The notes beneath the pieces were generated by a model. The model saw nothing but the letters and a program-made list of their open reading frames with translations, was not told the origin of the DNA and did not search any database. A stretch of 21,102 nt of DNA from Aureobasidium sp. EXF-3400. Lineage: Eukaryota; Ascomycota; Dothideomycetes; Dothideales; Saccotheciaceae. Where the stretch lies: positions 1 to 21,102 of the forward strand of contig SWBL01000555.1 of assembly GCA_024195585.1 (NCBI GenBank), in the 5' to 3' direction. A program made the translations under genes and the position numbers. Positions within the stretch are counted from its first letter, which is position 1. The number at the start of each line of letters is the position of its first letter. Positions 8,022 through 16,539 of this stretch are shown here, piece after piece.

Positions 8022-9965
8022 TCATTCAAGGTTTAGGCGTGCCTCCTCCTGTGACATCTGGAGAAGAATGTCGCGCTCGTCCTGCTCGCCTTTACCTAGC
8101 ACTTGATGAGCCAGCTGGATGCAAGCATTACTTACGATACTCGCTCTCAGCTGTATACATGTATTGATAAGATCATCGTATTCGGCGCCATGCTTAGCTG
8201 GTAGATCCAAGACTTTCCTTTGCAACGATGAAAATCTCACGAGATCTGGCAGTGAGTCCAGCTCTGCTCTTGAGTCCAAGATGTGCAGCCAAGATGCGAG
8301 TGACCGCAAAGTATGACGAGCGTGTTCTTCTGTGATTGAGATCAATGCACAAGCAGTTGACGTGTGTACGTTCTCTTGAGCACAATACTCGGTCGCAGCG
8401 ACTGTGGAAGCCACCAAACTATCGTGAAAGGCACGAGCATCTTCTTGTTGCGCTGCGTCGCCGAGCCTCAAGAGCTCTGCGATGAACTTGTAGTGTGCAG
8501 AAGGAAACAGCTTCCACGTCCGTACTAGCCATAGCGTCATACGCTGATTGTAGGACACAGACGGCATTATGGCTAACGTGTCAAGGAGGGTGGCCGATTC
8601 GAGTGGCGTTGCTGACTTGTTCGAGCCAGATTGCACAACCGACCAGGGCGAGGTCGGCGGAAGCACTGTGTGTGCTTGGGTTGGGGATTGTGATGCCACA
8701 GCCTGACACATTACACCTCTATAAAGATTGCGGCTTGGTGGTGAATGAACACCGTATTGAGGTCCAGAAAGAGAGGCAAAATTTAGCCGCTTCGCATCAC
8801 CTTCACCAATGCTCTCTGTCGTTGGGTGAAGCGGCCGTTTTCGCGTAGGTGTATCGAGGACTATACCAGATGATGACGAGCCAACGAGGCTGCGCTCGCT
8901 TGCAAAGGAGTAATGTGAAACGCGACTGAGCGTTTGTGGGACTACGAAGTGGGTTTTGAGGGATGTTTCGTGTGTGATGTTCTTGTCCTTCAAGGAGTCG
9001 GACATCTGGGTCTTTGAATCTGCGGTCAAGCCAACCAAGAGATCAGCCGTATAATTGCTTGAAAGAATCTGCTCAGTCGGAAGCAGGGGTGGGTGAGGTG
9101 TTCTTGAAGGGGATAGTGTGTCATGATGACCGAGGTGATGGGGGAAGTCGCGCGACAATTTGGGCACATACGCCGGAGGAGGGGACGAAGGCCAAGAACA
9201 ATCTCGGTCAACACGAGAACTCGTGTCTTCTTCATCGCGAGTCCAGCCTTGATCCGCCCAAGTATCAAAAGCCCCTGGACAGTCACCAGCAAAAAGCTTT
9301 TGAAGATCAAATTCGGGTGTTTTCCACGACGTGGCACTCTGTTGCAGAATGGCTTGGAGATACTCGATAGGGCTCTGAACGTTCTGGTCATGGTTGGCAA
9401 AGAGATGGAAGGCCGATGCTTCTGACAAGCACTTGAGTTTACGAAGAAGAAGGAGCGATTGAGGCAGCAGAGGATGACCAAGAGGCTCTTTCATCATGGT
9501 CACACGACTTTTGGCAGCTTGGATATCGATGGACAGATCCAGGACGGTGCAATCCCCGGACTTTGCGTCGCTGGGAACATCCATGAGTTTTCGCAAACCC
9601 TCATGATTGTTGAGTTCGTCGTATAAGGTTTGTTTAATTCCTAAGCTGAGCGACTCGGTAGGGACGACGAGAAACATAAGGCGACCTTTGCTTCGAGCCT
9701 TCTTTCGTTTACGTCGATCAGCACCCACGTTAAGGCGAATAGCCAGCGTAACAAGTAACTCAGTCACCTCCTCACTGACGCCAATCCAGATCTTCAGGGT
9801 GTCCGAATTATTGTTATGGCCCGGAAAGTGCCCGAGATCCTCGAGTTGCCTACGCCCAGCTTGTGAGAATTGGGCAACGACCGGCAAACCTTCGATAATC
9901 CATCGAAAGTCGTTTGGTGTCCGGAGCCTAGATTTGAGTCTTCCCATATCGGCGCGAGTGACCAT
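8022..9965 (-). CDS. Uncharacterised 647-residue protein, full-length member of a local repeat family
   Basis: An intact single frame runs from an ATG to TAG and has no domain that I recognise. Residues 1-240 look folded (GRRQLEDLGHFPGH, LKIWIGVSEEV, a basic RRKRKKARSKGR stretch at about 83-95 that could be a nuclear localisation signal, then CTVLDLSIDIQAAKSRV). Residues about 240-460 are Pro/Ser/Thr-rich and probably disordered. The last 180 residues are mostly helical. The reality of the frame is supported by the degenerate paralogue at 17965-18676, which preserves the same protein segments. The true start may lie further 5'. In the homologous leader (10100-10330) a conserved frame KAWAGGFAHFPKIDN precedes a candidate GT donor near 10100, and the AG acceptor TTCAG lies near 9980, giving an intron of about 120 nt. 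In this copy the upstream frame has a TAG and a frame change, so either ATG 9965 is used or the gene is losing its first exon. Confidence 0.75.
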   Translation of the reverse strand: MVTRADMGRLKSRLRTPNDFRWIIEGLPVVAQFSQAGRRQLEDLGHFPGHNNNSDTLKIWIGVSEEVTELLVTLAIRLNVGADRRKRKKARSKGRLMFLVVPTESLSLGIKQTLYDELNNHEGLRKLMDVPSDAKSGDCTVLDLSIDIQAAKSRVTMMKEPLGHPLLPQSLLLLRKLKCLSEASAFHLFANHDQNVQSPIEYLQAILQQSATSWKTPEFDLQKLFAGDCPGAFDTWADQGWTRDEEDTSSRVDRDCSWPSSPPPAYVPKLSRDFPHHLGHHDTLSPSRTPHPPLLPTEQILSSNYTADLLVGLTADSKTQMSDSLKDKNITHETSLKTHFVVPQTLSRVSHYSFASERSLVGSSSSGIVLDTPTRKRPLHPTTESIGEGDAKRLNFASLSGPQYGVHSPPSRNLYRGVMCQAVASQSPTQAHTVLPPTSPWSVVQSGSNKSATPLESATLLDTLAIMPSVSYNQRMTLWLVRTWKLFPSAHYKFIAELLRLGDAAQQEDARAFHDSLVASTVAATEYCAQENVHTSTACALISITEEHARHTLRSLASWLHILDSRAELDSLPDLVRFSSLQRKVLDLPAKHGAEYDDLINTCIQLRASIVSNACIQLAHQVLGKGEQDERDILLQMSQEEARLNLE

Positions 9966-10099
9966 GACGACAGCCGAAATCTACTGAACAATGGACAGGC
10001 ACAGGCTAACACAATGATGTGATGCGGTGGTGGACACTTGAGACAGTGACACTAGAATGTCAGCACTCTTAACACATCGAGAAGCCCATAGAATACCTA

Positions 10100-10660
10100 G
10101 TCCCCGCACAATGTCCAGGCGTTGTCAATCTTGGGAAAGTGTGCGAACCCACCCGCCCAGGCTTTTTTAGTTGTGCAGAGCAGCCTTGACTCTTGTGGTG
10201 ATGCGCGGATGACAGATCGATTCCGTTATGTGGAAAGAGAAAGACGACGCAGCCTAGCGAGAAACAGCACTGGTTCGGGGGTCAGATTGCAATGCGAGGT
10301 CCTGGCGGCACAATGCCGTCGGCCGTGCGACGCGTTTGGCTTTCAAGGTTCGCAGGGCAAGAAACTGACGCGCGCACAGTCAGGCGTTTCAAGACAAGCT
10401 CTGTCGTTTCTACAATCGAGACGAACGGAGTCGAAGTAGACGCATGAATATCGGAGGGACGACGGTTCGTGTGGTTGATAGTGATATCGGCGAATGTAGA
10501 GAAACGAAAATGAGGAGAAAGTATTGAAATGAGTTCCGAGACGAGCAGCAGGGAAGATAAGGCAGCTGGAAAACGCCAGGCGCGTGGTTTGGCGCTTGCA
10601 TCGTTTCAGAATTTGCATTCTACCGAGATTGCAACGACATCAGATCATTAATCCGGTAGC
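10100..10660 (-). repeat. 5' leader of the repeat family, copy 1
   Basis: This stretch aligns over its whole length with 18450-19005, including an identical 22-nt block (10366-10387 and 18729-18750). It precedes the 647-aa gene in the same orientation as its counterpart. On the minus strand it begins with a C/T-rich tract (about 10410-10600), as is common in fungal promoters and 5' UTRs. It ends with a frame that is conserved across copies: KAWAGGFAHFPKIDN here, KAWVDGFARFLKIEN in copy 2, EAWVGGFA in copy 3. In this copy the conserved frame contains TAG at 10254-10256, where copy 2 has CAG. Confidence 0.75.
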
Positions 10661-11560
10661 ACGCGGGGTAAAGCCAAGACCAAGTAGTAGTAGTGGGAAT
10701 CTCCAAGGGTCTGCTGGCACGTCACGATTTGCTAATTGACTACAAACCAAGCGGCGGCGGCGTCAACAAATGCTAATTAGCAACACGACATCCGTAGTCA
10801 CGTAAAGTGAGTAGGATGAGTTGCTTCGTATAGACCGTCATCTGTAAATCCAAACCCGCAGCCGGTCGTAAACAGCTTCGTCTAGATGAGAGGACTTGCG
10901 TCACAGAGGAAGGTAAGAGGTGTCTTAAAAAGCGCGCGACAGATGTGATTCACGTTAACGTACGCGACAGTCGGCATCAGGGATGCGATGAATATAGCTC
11001 TATCCGCTCGTTAATACATTACGGTGAAAGATCTTGGATTAACGTCCTTGGCCAAATTTGATTTTAAACCAGACATTAGCGCTAGCCGACGATCGAACAG
11101 TACCGAAAAAAGAATTGCGCACTAGTCAGAATCTTATGCCCACCTGTTCTCGACACTCACGAGCCAACGACTTCTGAACCTCGCTGCATCAAGTTGTCAC
11201 TATATCATAAACAGGCTTGACCTACAATATCTGCCTTAAAACGCTTGTAACTATGTAACAAAGTCCTGTAATTGTCAGTCTGACAAGAAATGGTCTGTGA
11301 TCGTTTCACTAATAAGGACAGTCGGCATATGGACGAGAAGTACTCTATGTGAGCAACCACCTGCATTACATGTAGTCAAAGTAGTCAGATTGGTCGCAAA
11401 ATGTCGATTGGACTCGGGGCCTGCGTGCGAACAATCTAACGACGACCCCACTCCGGTACAATGGCAGTCAAAGCAAGTGTACAAGCGACACGGTTAGCGA
11501 TGACAGCTTCACTGTAAATGCCGTGGTTGATGTTGGTGGCGAGGCTCAGGAAGCTCATCT
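10661..11560. other. Intergenic with AT-core palindrome
   Basis: No gene is recognised. The stretch contains the 12-bp palindrome TGCTAATTAGCA at 10771-10782 and a partner TTGCTAATT at 10729-10737. A 70-codon minus-strand frame at 11275-11484 has a few Cys/His residues (CFDCHC, CNAGGCSH) that faintly suggest a decayed zinc-binding module, but it lacks an ATG and I do not call it. Confidence 0.4.
10771..10782. promoter_or_regulatory. Perfect palindrome with TAATTA core
   Basis: TGCTAATTAGCA is its own reverse complement. Its half-site TTGCTAATT occurs again at 10729-10737, forming a 9-bp inverted repeat with AATTAGCAA. A TAATTA core is typical of homeodomain sites. It lies just beyond the leader of the 647-aa gene, so an upstream regulatory role is conceivable but unproven. 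Confidence 0.25.
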
Positions 11561-11599
11561 TAAGAACGTGGTGTGCGACGGGACAATGTTATCAAGCCT

Positions 11600-11800
11600 G
11601 AGACCAATGCATTGGTCGAGATGCGATGGTCATGATGAGGCACTACTGATGTTAATGGTCTGAGCCGATGGGGCAGAAAAGAAATACCTCGTCCCGCACT
11701 GTTAGAGACGAACATGCGAACCCACCCACCCAGGCTTCTTGATGGACTAAAGAGTAGCCTTGACTCTGTTGAGGATATCGCAGAGTGCCGGAAAAGACTA
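11600..11800 (-). repeat. Fragmentary third copy of the repeat leader
   Basis: The plus-strand block ATGCGAACCCACCCACCCAG at 11714-11733 matches 10141-10160 (copy 1) and 18503-18522 (copy 2). The flanks GATGCGATGG, AATACCTCGTCCCGCAC and AGCCTTGACTC also follow in the same order. The minus-strand frame EAWVGGFA (11715-11738) keeps the conserved peptide seen in the other copies. The downstream gene body is absent, so this is a solo leader fragment in direct orientation. Confidence 0.6.
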
Positions 11801-12417
11801 ACCACAACACACGCTGCCGTGGTATCTGCACGGGTCGGAAGCCACGGTCGTAATGGTGTCCGAATCGATAGGAATATGGTCGGAAGGCGTCTTGAGAAGC
11901 CTGCAGCGACGTATCTAATGTTCAACTCGTATGCCAAGCAGTGGTAGCACCTCACGGTTGGGCGTTACGGATGGCAAGTCTGTTGTGATTGTCGAGTCGC
12001 GGTTGTGTCTTGCAAGGCGGCGAGATCGATGCGGGTGCAGCCTGCGAGCGTCGTGTCGTGCTTCTGCAATGACAGTATAAAAGAGAAAATGTCCGTGATG
12101 GTTGAATAGCGGCGGCGTTGACGGTGATGGTAGCGATGACGGTAGAGATGAAGCCGGGAAAACAGATGGGGAGAACGAACGTGGAAGACGTGACAAGCAG
12201 CACATCTCATCGTCTCGACTCACGCGCTTGGCTTGTTTCATGCTCTGCAAAACACCAGAATAGGCAGCGTCACGACTAGCGCCGAAATTGTGAGGTAGTT
12301 TAGGACATACGGTGTCTATACATAGTACAACCCTCCGTATCCAACTCTGTTTACTCCTCGCCTACTGCTTTTCCATGATGTTGTCTTTTCCAACTTATGC
12401 CAAACGACTGCGGTTGA
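11801..12417. other. Intergenic with no recognised gene
   Basis: Several mutually overlapping minus-strand frames (11915-12250) reflect a purine-biased, GGT/GAC-rich composition (around 12105-12180) rather than a gene. None has a recognisable motif. This interval lies upstream of the coiled-coil gene. Confidence 0.4.
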
Positions 12418-13092
12418 TGTCTACATCGGCAAAAGCCAACTTTCCCTGAAGCACCTATTTCCCTGAGTATCAACAATTCCTCGTCAACCCCTCATGGCTT
12501 TGTAGATGACACCAAGCCTACATCATTCATCTGTGGCCATCAGCAACGCCAGTCGGTGGATCTAGCTCTCTCCCGTGAATTTTGCGCCACCCTGCGAAAC
12601 ATGGTACATGAGATTCTGCCAGAGATTGTCGCCAGATGCCCCCAAAGTACATTAGGTGCGATGATGGACTCCCGCCTCGAGACCTTAGCAATCGAACGAA
12701 TCGACACCCTCGTACGGGAACAAGTTTCTGATTCCGACTACCAGGTCCTGCAGGAGAACATGGACGAATGCCTAAACAACGTATACTGGGACCACAAGCA
12801 AGCAGAGTTCGAACTTGCTGAAGCCGTCGACCAAGGCAAGGTTGAGATTCACGAAGTCAGAGATGTGGCTATTGCCGATCTCGAAGATTGCGCTCTGCAA
12901 CACGAAGAGGATCTTGAGAGAAAGATCGAAGAAGAAAAAACTTGTGCCTTGGAATATGTCGCTGAGCAGACGCAGGTGCTAGTAGAGAAGGCAATGCTAC
13001 TGGGAGAAAAGAGCGGAGGGCACAAAATGGAGCAACCAGATTCCTCACGACGCGATGAGCAAATGGCCGAACCTCGACGAAGATCTGTCTAG
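12418..13092 (+). CDS. Acidic coiled-coil hypothetical protein, 5' end unresolved
   Basis: The frame is open from 12418 to TAG at 13090-13092. No ATG lies before 12601, but the sequence looks coding from about 12490 (HGFVDDTKPTSFICGHQQ). The true start is therefore probably supplied by an upstream exon, for example from ATG 12375, or is ATG 12601; a GTG at 12556 is unlikely in a fungus. The protein is rich in Glu and Asp and has long helices with heptad-like spacing (AEFELAEAVDQGKVEIHEV, then LEDCALQHEEDLERKIEEE), followed by a basic, hydrophilic tail ending RRRSV. It has no signal peptide and no membrane segment. I do not recognise the family. A structural or scaffold role is only a guess from composition. 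Confidence 0.6.
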   Translation, partial: CLHRQKPTFPEAPISLSINNSSSTPHGFVDDTKPTSFICGHQQRQSVDLALSREFCATLRNMVHEILPEIVARCPQSTLGAMMDSRLETLAIERIDTLVREQVSDSDYQVLQENMDECLNNVYWDHKQAEFELAEAVDQGKVEIHEVRDVAIADLEDCALQHEEDLERKIEEEKTCALEYVAEQTQVLVEKAMLLGEKSGGHKMEQPDSSRRDEQMAEPRRRSV

Positions 13093-13809
13093 CTTAAACG
13101 CTTGGTAAATAGTGACTATATCCATGCGAGATGCAACAAATAACGAGTAACAGCAGCATCCGTACGCAAGGTAAGGTGAATGGCTTCATTGTGAAACAAT
13201 TCACTCGTGGCAACACCATTCGCACTTTCGTCGTCGAAGAACATACTCTAAGCTTCACGTATTCAAGAAGTGTAACTCCCTGCTAGAGTGGAGCTATTTG
13301 GGTCTAATTCTGACTCATTTAGCCGCCATACTTTGTTCCCTGTATCATGTAGATAATTGAGAATGCGGGCGTCCTATGATTTCGTAGGGTGGCCGTCCCT
13401 CTGCGTACCAAGACACTTGTTGCGTAATCAATAATTTGCGTGAAATTTAGCGTGCTCGCCACGGCGCGTAATTTCGGCCCCCGCCTGTAGATGGACAGTA
13501 GTATGATCTGCGATGTAGACCCTCAACGATTGAGTGAGAGACGGGTGTATGTGTACAGCGTTCCATAGTTACGGGCTTTGAACATGCTTTGTTTGAGTTT
13601 AGACCTGGCATCCACCCTGATCAATTTGTGGACTTCCTGTCTAAGCGTTTGGACGGGTGGATAACGAACACTGGAAAACGGAACTGAGGCTATACCCAAT
13701 ACTACATGTTATATAGCCAGCTATCCTATACAGCAGCGGACACCCTTTTCTTTCGCATCGGAAACGCAGGACCAGGAGGACATAGAATCTTCGAAAGACA
13801 ACAGCGAGA
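13093..13809. other. Intergenic with no recognised gene
   Basis: It separates two plus-strand genes. No ORF of note, RNA gene or repeat was recognised. A TATA-like element lies near its right end. Confidence 0.45.
13710..13715 (+). promoter_or_regulatory. Candidate TATA box of the F-box gene
   Basis: TATATA lies about 95 bp upstream of the ATG at 13810, a plausible distance for a fungal core promoter with a short 5' leader. The support is motif and position only. Confidence 0.3.
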
Positions 13810-14490
13810 ATGTGGCTTCCGTCAGGCCTCATAGAGACCTGCTATTCTGTCACTTCACCAGAACCCAACGCTCCAACATCTGTTTCGCATCCAAAGATAA
13901 CTCAGAACCACCATGTCACCAGGCATCTGCAACAAACTGAGGATCAACGAGCGCAGCGCGATCAGTTCCCGTTGCTGCAGCTACCGCTGGATATTCTGGC
14001 TAGGCATCTACCTACACATCTTCCATACGCTTCCCTCACATCTCTGCGTCTTAGCGGGCCAGAAATGTACGCCGCAGTACCGGAACCTCCGAAGCAGAGG
14101 CCGGCTCATCTGAACGAGTGCGAGATTAAGGCGATACTCACTGCCATTGAAGAAAGGGAAGAACAAGTTTCGCGCAGGTGTTGTGTGATCTGCGGCAGCT
14201 GGTACCCTATCTCTTTGTTCACTTGGGGTCCTGAGGACTCGATCATAGAAGCAGGAAAAGGTAACAGACGCAACAATCGAGTCTGCCGATGGCACCGTCC
14301 AAGATTTGAACGCAGAGTTACAAGAGATCATGGGGTACTCAAGGCAGGATGGGCACTAGAAGAAGCCTGTATGCACTGTGGAGGTGTTATCGCTTGGCAA
14401 AGATGTGATTGTAGAACTGCATGTCAGACATGCTGGAAGAGAGATGTTTGGTGTTATACACGAGTTGTGGAGTCGAGTGCTCTCGTTTAG
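13810..14490 (+). CDS. F-box-like protein with C-terminal Cys-rich domain
   Basis: A single-exon frame of 226 codons starts at an ATG. Residues about 53-85 (FPLLQLPLDILARHLP, then YASLTSLRLSG) have the F-box pattern: a Leu-Pro-x-[DE]-[IL] core followed by a Leu/Ser-rich helix. In known proteins this recruits Skp1 and the SCF ubiquitin ligase. The C-terminal 110 residues carry paired cysteines: CCVIC (124-128), VCRWH (159-162), CMHC (187-190), CDC (199-201) and CQTC (205-208), ending WCYTRV. This suggests two or more zinc sites. The layout resembles the many lineage-expanded F-box/Cys-rich hypotheticals of Dothideomycetes, which supports the assignment, although no substrate can be inferred. 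There is no signal peptide or membrane segment. It sits alone between unrelated genes. Confidence 0.7.
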   Translation: MWLPSGLIETCYSVTSPEPNAPTSVSHPKITQNHHVTRHLQQTEDQRAQRDQFPLLQLPLDILARHLPTHLPYASLTSLRLSGPEMYAAVPEPPKQRPAHLNECEIKAILTAIEEREEQVSRRCCVICGSWYPISLFTWGPEDSIIEAGKGNRRNNRVCRWHRPRFERRVTRDHGVLKAGWALEEACMHCGGVIAWQRCDCRTACQTCWKRDVWCYTRVVESSALV

Positions 14491-14850
14491 CTGGAGCACC
14501 CGTTCCCCATAAGGTTGCGGATTGGATTGATAAGTCTACCAGAACTCTTAGATTCCTTTCAAGGTGTCCAATTCTACCGATTGATACATTGGGATATCGT
14601 TGTCCAGTACTCGCATCAGTTCAGAAGAAGTCTTACATGGACATGGGATAAAACAACTAGATTCGGATGACTAGATTCAAATATAGAGAGTGAAGAGGAA
14701 CGATTATATGACAAGGAGAGATGTGAATTATGTTGCGAAAGGAAAGTACAAATCAGCGCCCATTGGGCAGAGCCGGGTCGTACATAGCCACCTAGTCAAG
14801 AATCTCTCACATCTCTCATCTACATAATTAACAGTACTTGGACGCTTGGC
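14491..14850. other. Intergenic between convergent genes
   Basis: This 3' spacer lies between the F-box gene (+) and the secreted protein gene (-). No further gene was recognised. A short plus-strand frame at 14421-14651 overlaps the F-box gene and is a shadow. Confidence 0.5.
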
Positions 14851-16461
14851 TCACAATGCTGGGCAAGAAACAGTGTTGGTCTGAACGAACGAGTTGGTTG
14901 CAGGGTTGAGCGTGATTTCCATACCAGCGAAGATCACAGGGCTGTTGTTCAGCGAGAACTGGGCAAAAGCTCCCCCAGTACGGCTTTGTGCGCCAACAGT
15001 CTGGTAACGTTGTGACGAGGAGGGTAGCGCATTATCTACTTGGATGTAGTTGTACACGATCGAGTCGGGAATCGCTTCCTTGTAAGTAGCGAGGAAGTGG
15101 TTATAATGGCCTGGGTTGCCGAACAAGTCCGTGTACCACTCGAATGAAACCTTGCGGTTTGGTGCTTCACCGTCGACTTGGTAGTAGAGACCCTGTGGAG
15201 TGCCAGCGTAGATGAAGAGATCGTTCCAATAAGGCAAGAAACAAGTGTCTGGAAGCCCGTTGGAACCGGTGTTGCCTCCGACGGGCAGCTGGGAGGGTAC
15301 ATAGCTGGCAGACACATCATTTGTGAGCGCAATCCAGCCGTTGACGGAGACCTGAATGACGCTGCTGCTTACGCCATACAGTTGCATAGCAAAAGGTAGC
15401 GTGACTTGATAGACGGGCAGATCATCAAGGTTGGCCGTTGCAAGGCCGTTCGCGTCAATCCCGGTGATAGGCGTTGGGCTGGGTAAAACCACACTAGGAG
15501 TTCCGACCACGGCGCCAACAGTGACGGTGGTTGAGCTGGTGACAGTCGTAGTTGTGACAGGCGTGGTGGTGGCCAGAGGAGTGACAGTTGTTGTGGGTGT
15601 CACGGTAGTAGTCGTGGTAGGAATTAGTGTCGTCAAGGGTGTAGAGGTGGTAGTGGGTGTGATGGTCAATGAGTCGGCGACGTCGACTGTCTGAATCACG
15701 GTGCTAGTGATTTTTGTATAAACGCTGCTTGTAATTGTCGGAGTTGGAACTCTCAAGCAACTGCAGGCCGAAGACACCTTCGCATTGCCTTGTGAGATCA
15801 ATGGCAAAGGGAGATTAAGGGTGTGGGTCGGTCCCTTGCCAGTTGCAATGCTTGAGCGACTGGCAATTGGCTTAGACGAGGTAGTATAAAGGGCGGTACT
15901 TGGTACAGGACACCTGCTGATTGAAGGACCAGTATAGGGCGCCTTGATGCTGATCGATTTCGCCGAACCGCGCACTTTGGAGGCCTGCTTGTCTGTTGGC
16001 ATGGCATTTCGCTTTCTTGACCCAGCGTTGTCCGTGGCACAGACAGTAGTAGTCACCACACTGGTCACTGACGCAGTACTCGTATCGACAGTAACGGTGG
16101 ATGTATCCAATTGGATAGTGACGGCGTCGGTGGTCAAGGTGACAAAGCTTGGGTCCGCCGTAATCGTAGACACTGGGTCCGTCACAGTCACAGCATCGGC
16201 CGTGACTACATTGGTACCGGTGGTAATTGTCGTGGTGACTGTTGTGGGATCGATGGAGGTGATGATGGTCGTAGTCGATTGAGTGGAAATCTGCAGCCAA
16301 GTGGAACAGAAAGAACTAGCACCAGGATACAAATTCAGGGCTCCAACAACTGCTGCTACAGGTACGCAGTTGCCGTTCCCAAGAGCTCGGTCTTGGAGCA
16401 ATACTGGTGAAGCCATGGTAGCGGCCAATACAGAGCCGAGAATAACGAATGGACGTGTCAT
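14851..16461 (-). CDS. Secreted Ser/Thr-rich cell-surface protein with C-terminal beta-sandwich-like domain
   Basis: A single-exon frame of 536 codons. An N-terminal signal peptide (MTRPFVILGSVLAATMASPV) is followed by a small Cys-bearing segment (Cys32, Cys52, ending SFCSTWLQIS) of a type common in fungal extracellular proteins. Residues about 60-140 and 240-330 are Thr/Val-rich imperfect repeats such as TTVTPTTTVTPLATTT, which are probably heavily O-glycosylated. A dibasic KR at 150-151 after AGSRKR is a possible Kex2 site that would separate the two parts. Residues about 340-522 form a globular domain (LPFAMQLYGVSSSVIQVSVN, GWIAL, FLPYWNDLFIY, VSFEWYTDLFGN) resembling the beta-sandwich wall and adhesin-type domains that start with an F-x-F-Y-G strand and a VSVNGWI strand. 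No C-terminal GPI signal is seen; the protein ends VSCPAL. An adhesin or wall-associated role is inferred. Confidence 0.85.
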   Translation of the reverse strand: MTRPFVILGSVLAATMASPVLLQDRALGNGNCVPVAAVVGALNLYPGASSFCSTWLQISTQSTTTIITSIDPTTVTTTITTGTNVVTADAVTVTDPVSTITADPSFVTLTTDAVTIQLDTSTVTVDTSTASVTSVVTTTVCATDNAGSRKRNAMPTDKQASKVRGSAKSISIKAPYTGPSISRCPVPSTALYTTSSKPIASRSSIATGKGPTHTLNLPLPLISQGNAKVSSACSCLRVPTPTITSSVYTKITSTVIQTVDVADSLTITPTTTSTPLTTLIPTTTTTVTPTTTVTPLATTTPVTTTTVTSSTTVTVGAVVGTPSVVLPSPTPITGIDANGLATANLDDLPVYQVTLPFAMQLYGVSSSVIQVSVNGWIALTNDVSASYVPSQLPVGGNTGSNGLPDTCFLPYWNDLFIYAGTPQGLYYQVDGEAPNRKVSFEWYTDLFGNPGHYNHFLATYKEAIPDSIVYNYIQVDNALPSSSQRYQTVGAQSRTGGAFAQFSLNNSPVIFAGMEITLNPATNSFVQTNTVSCPAL

Positions 16462-16524
16462 CTCGAAGGAATATCAGAAGAAGTGAGTGCTGGATTTTCC
16501 AATTGAGAGAGTATCGATGGACAC

Positions 16525-16531
16525 TATATAT
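16525..16531 (-). promoter_or_regulatory. Candidate TATA box of the secreted-protein gene
   Basis: TATATAT lies about 65 bp upstream of the ATG (16459-16461) of the minus-strand secreted-protein gene and reads CATATATAGTG on its coding strand. The spacing is typical of a fungal TATA promoter. Confidence 0.4.
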
Positions 16532-16539
16532 GCTCTTTC

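Noticed and set aside
11915..12250. Three overlapping minus-strand frames rich in His/Arg/Ser
   Set aside because: Biased composition keeps all frames open; there is no motif and no homologous copy.
15431..15694. Val-rich plus-strand frame, and similar frames at 15944-16282
   Set aside because: Antisense of the Thr-rich repeats in the secreted protein (ACN codons read as NGT), not a gene.
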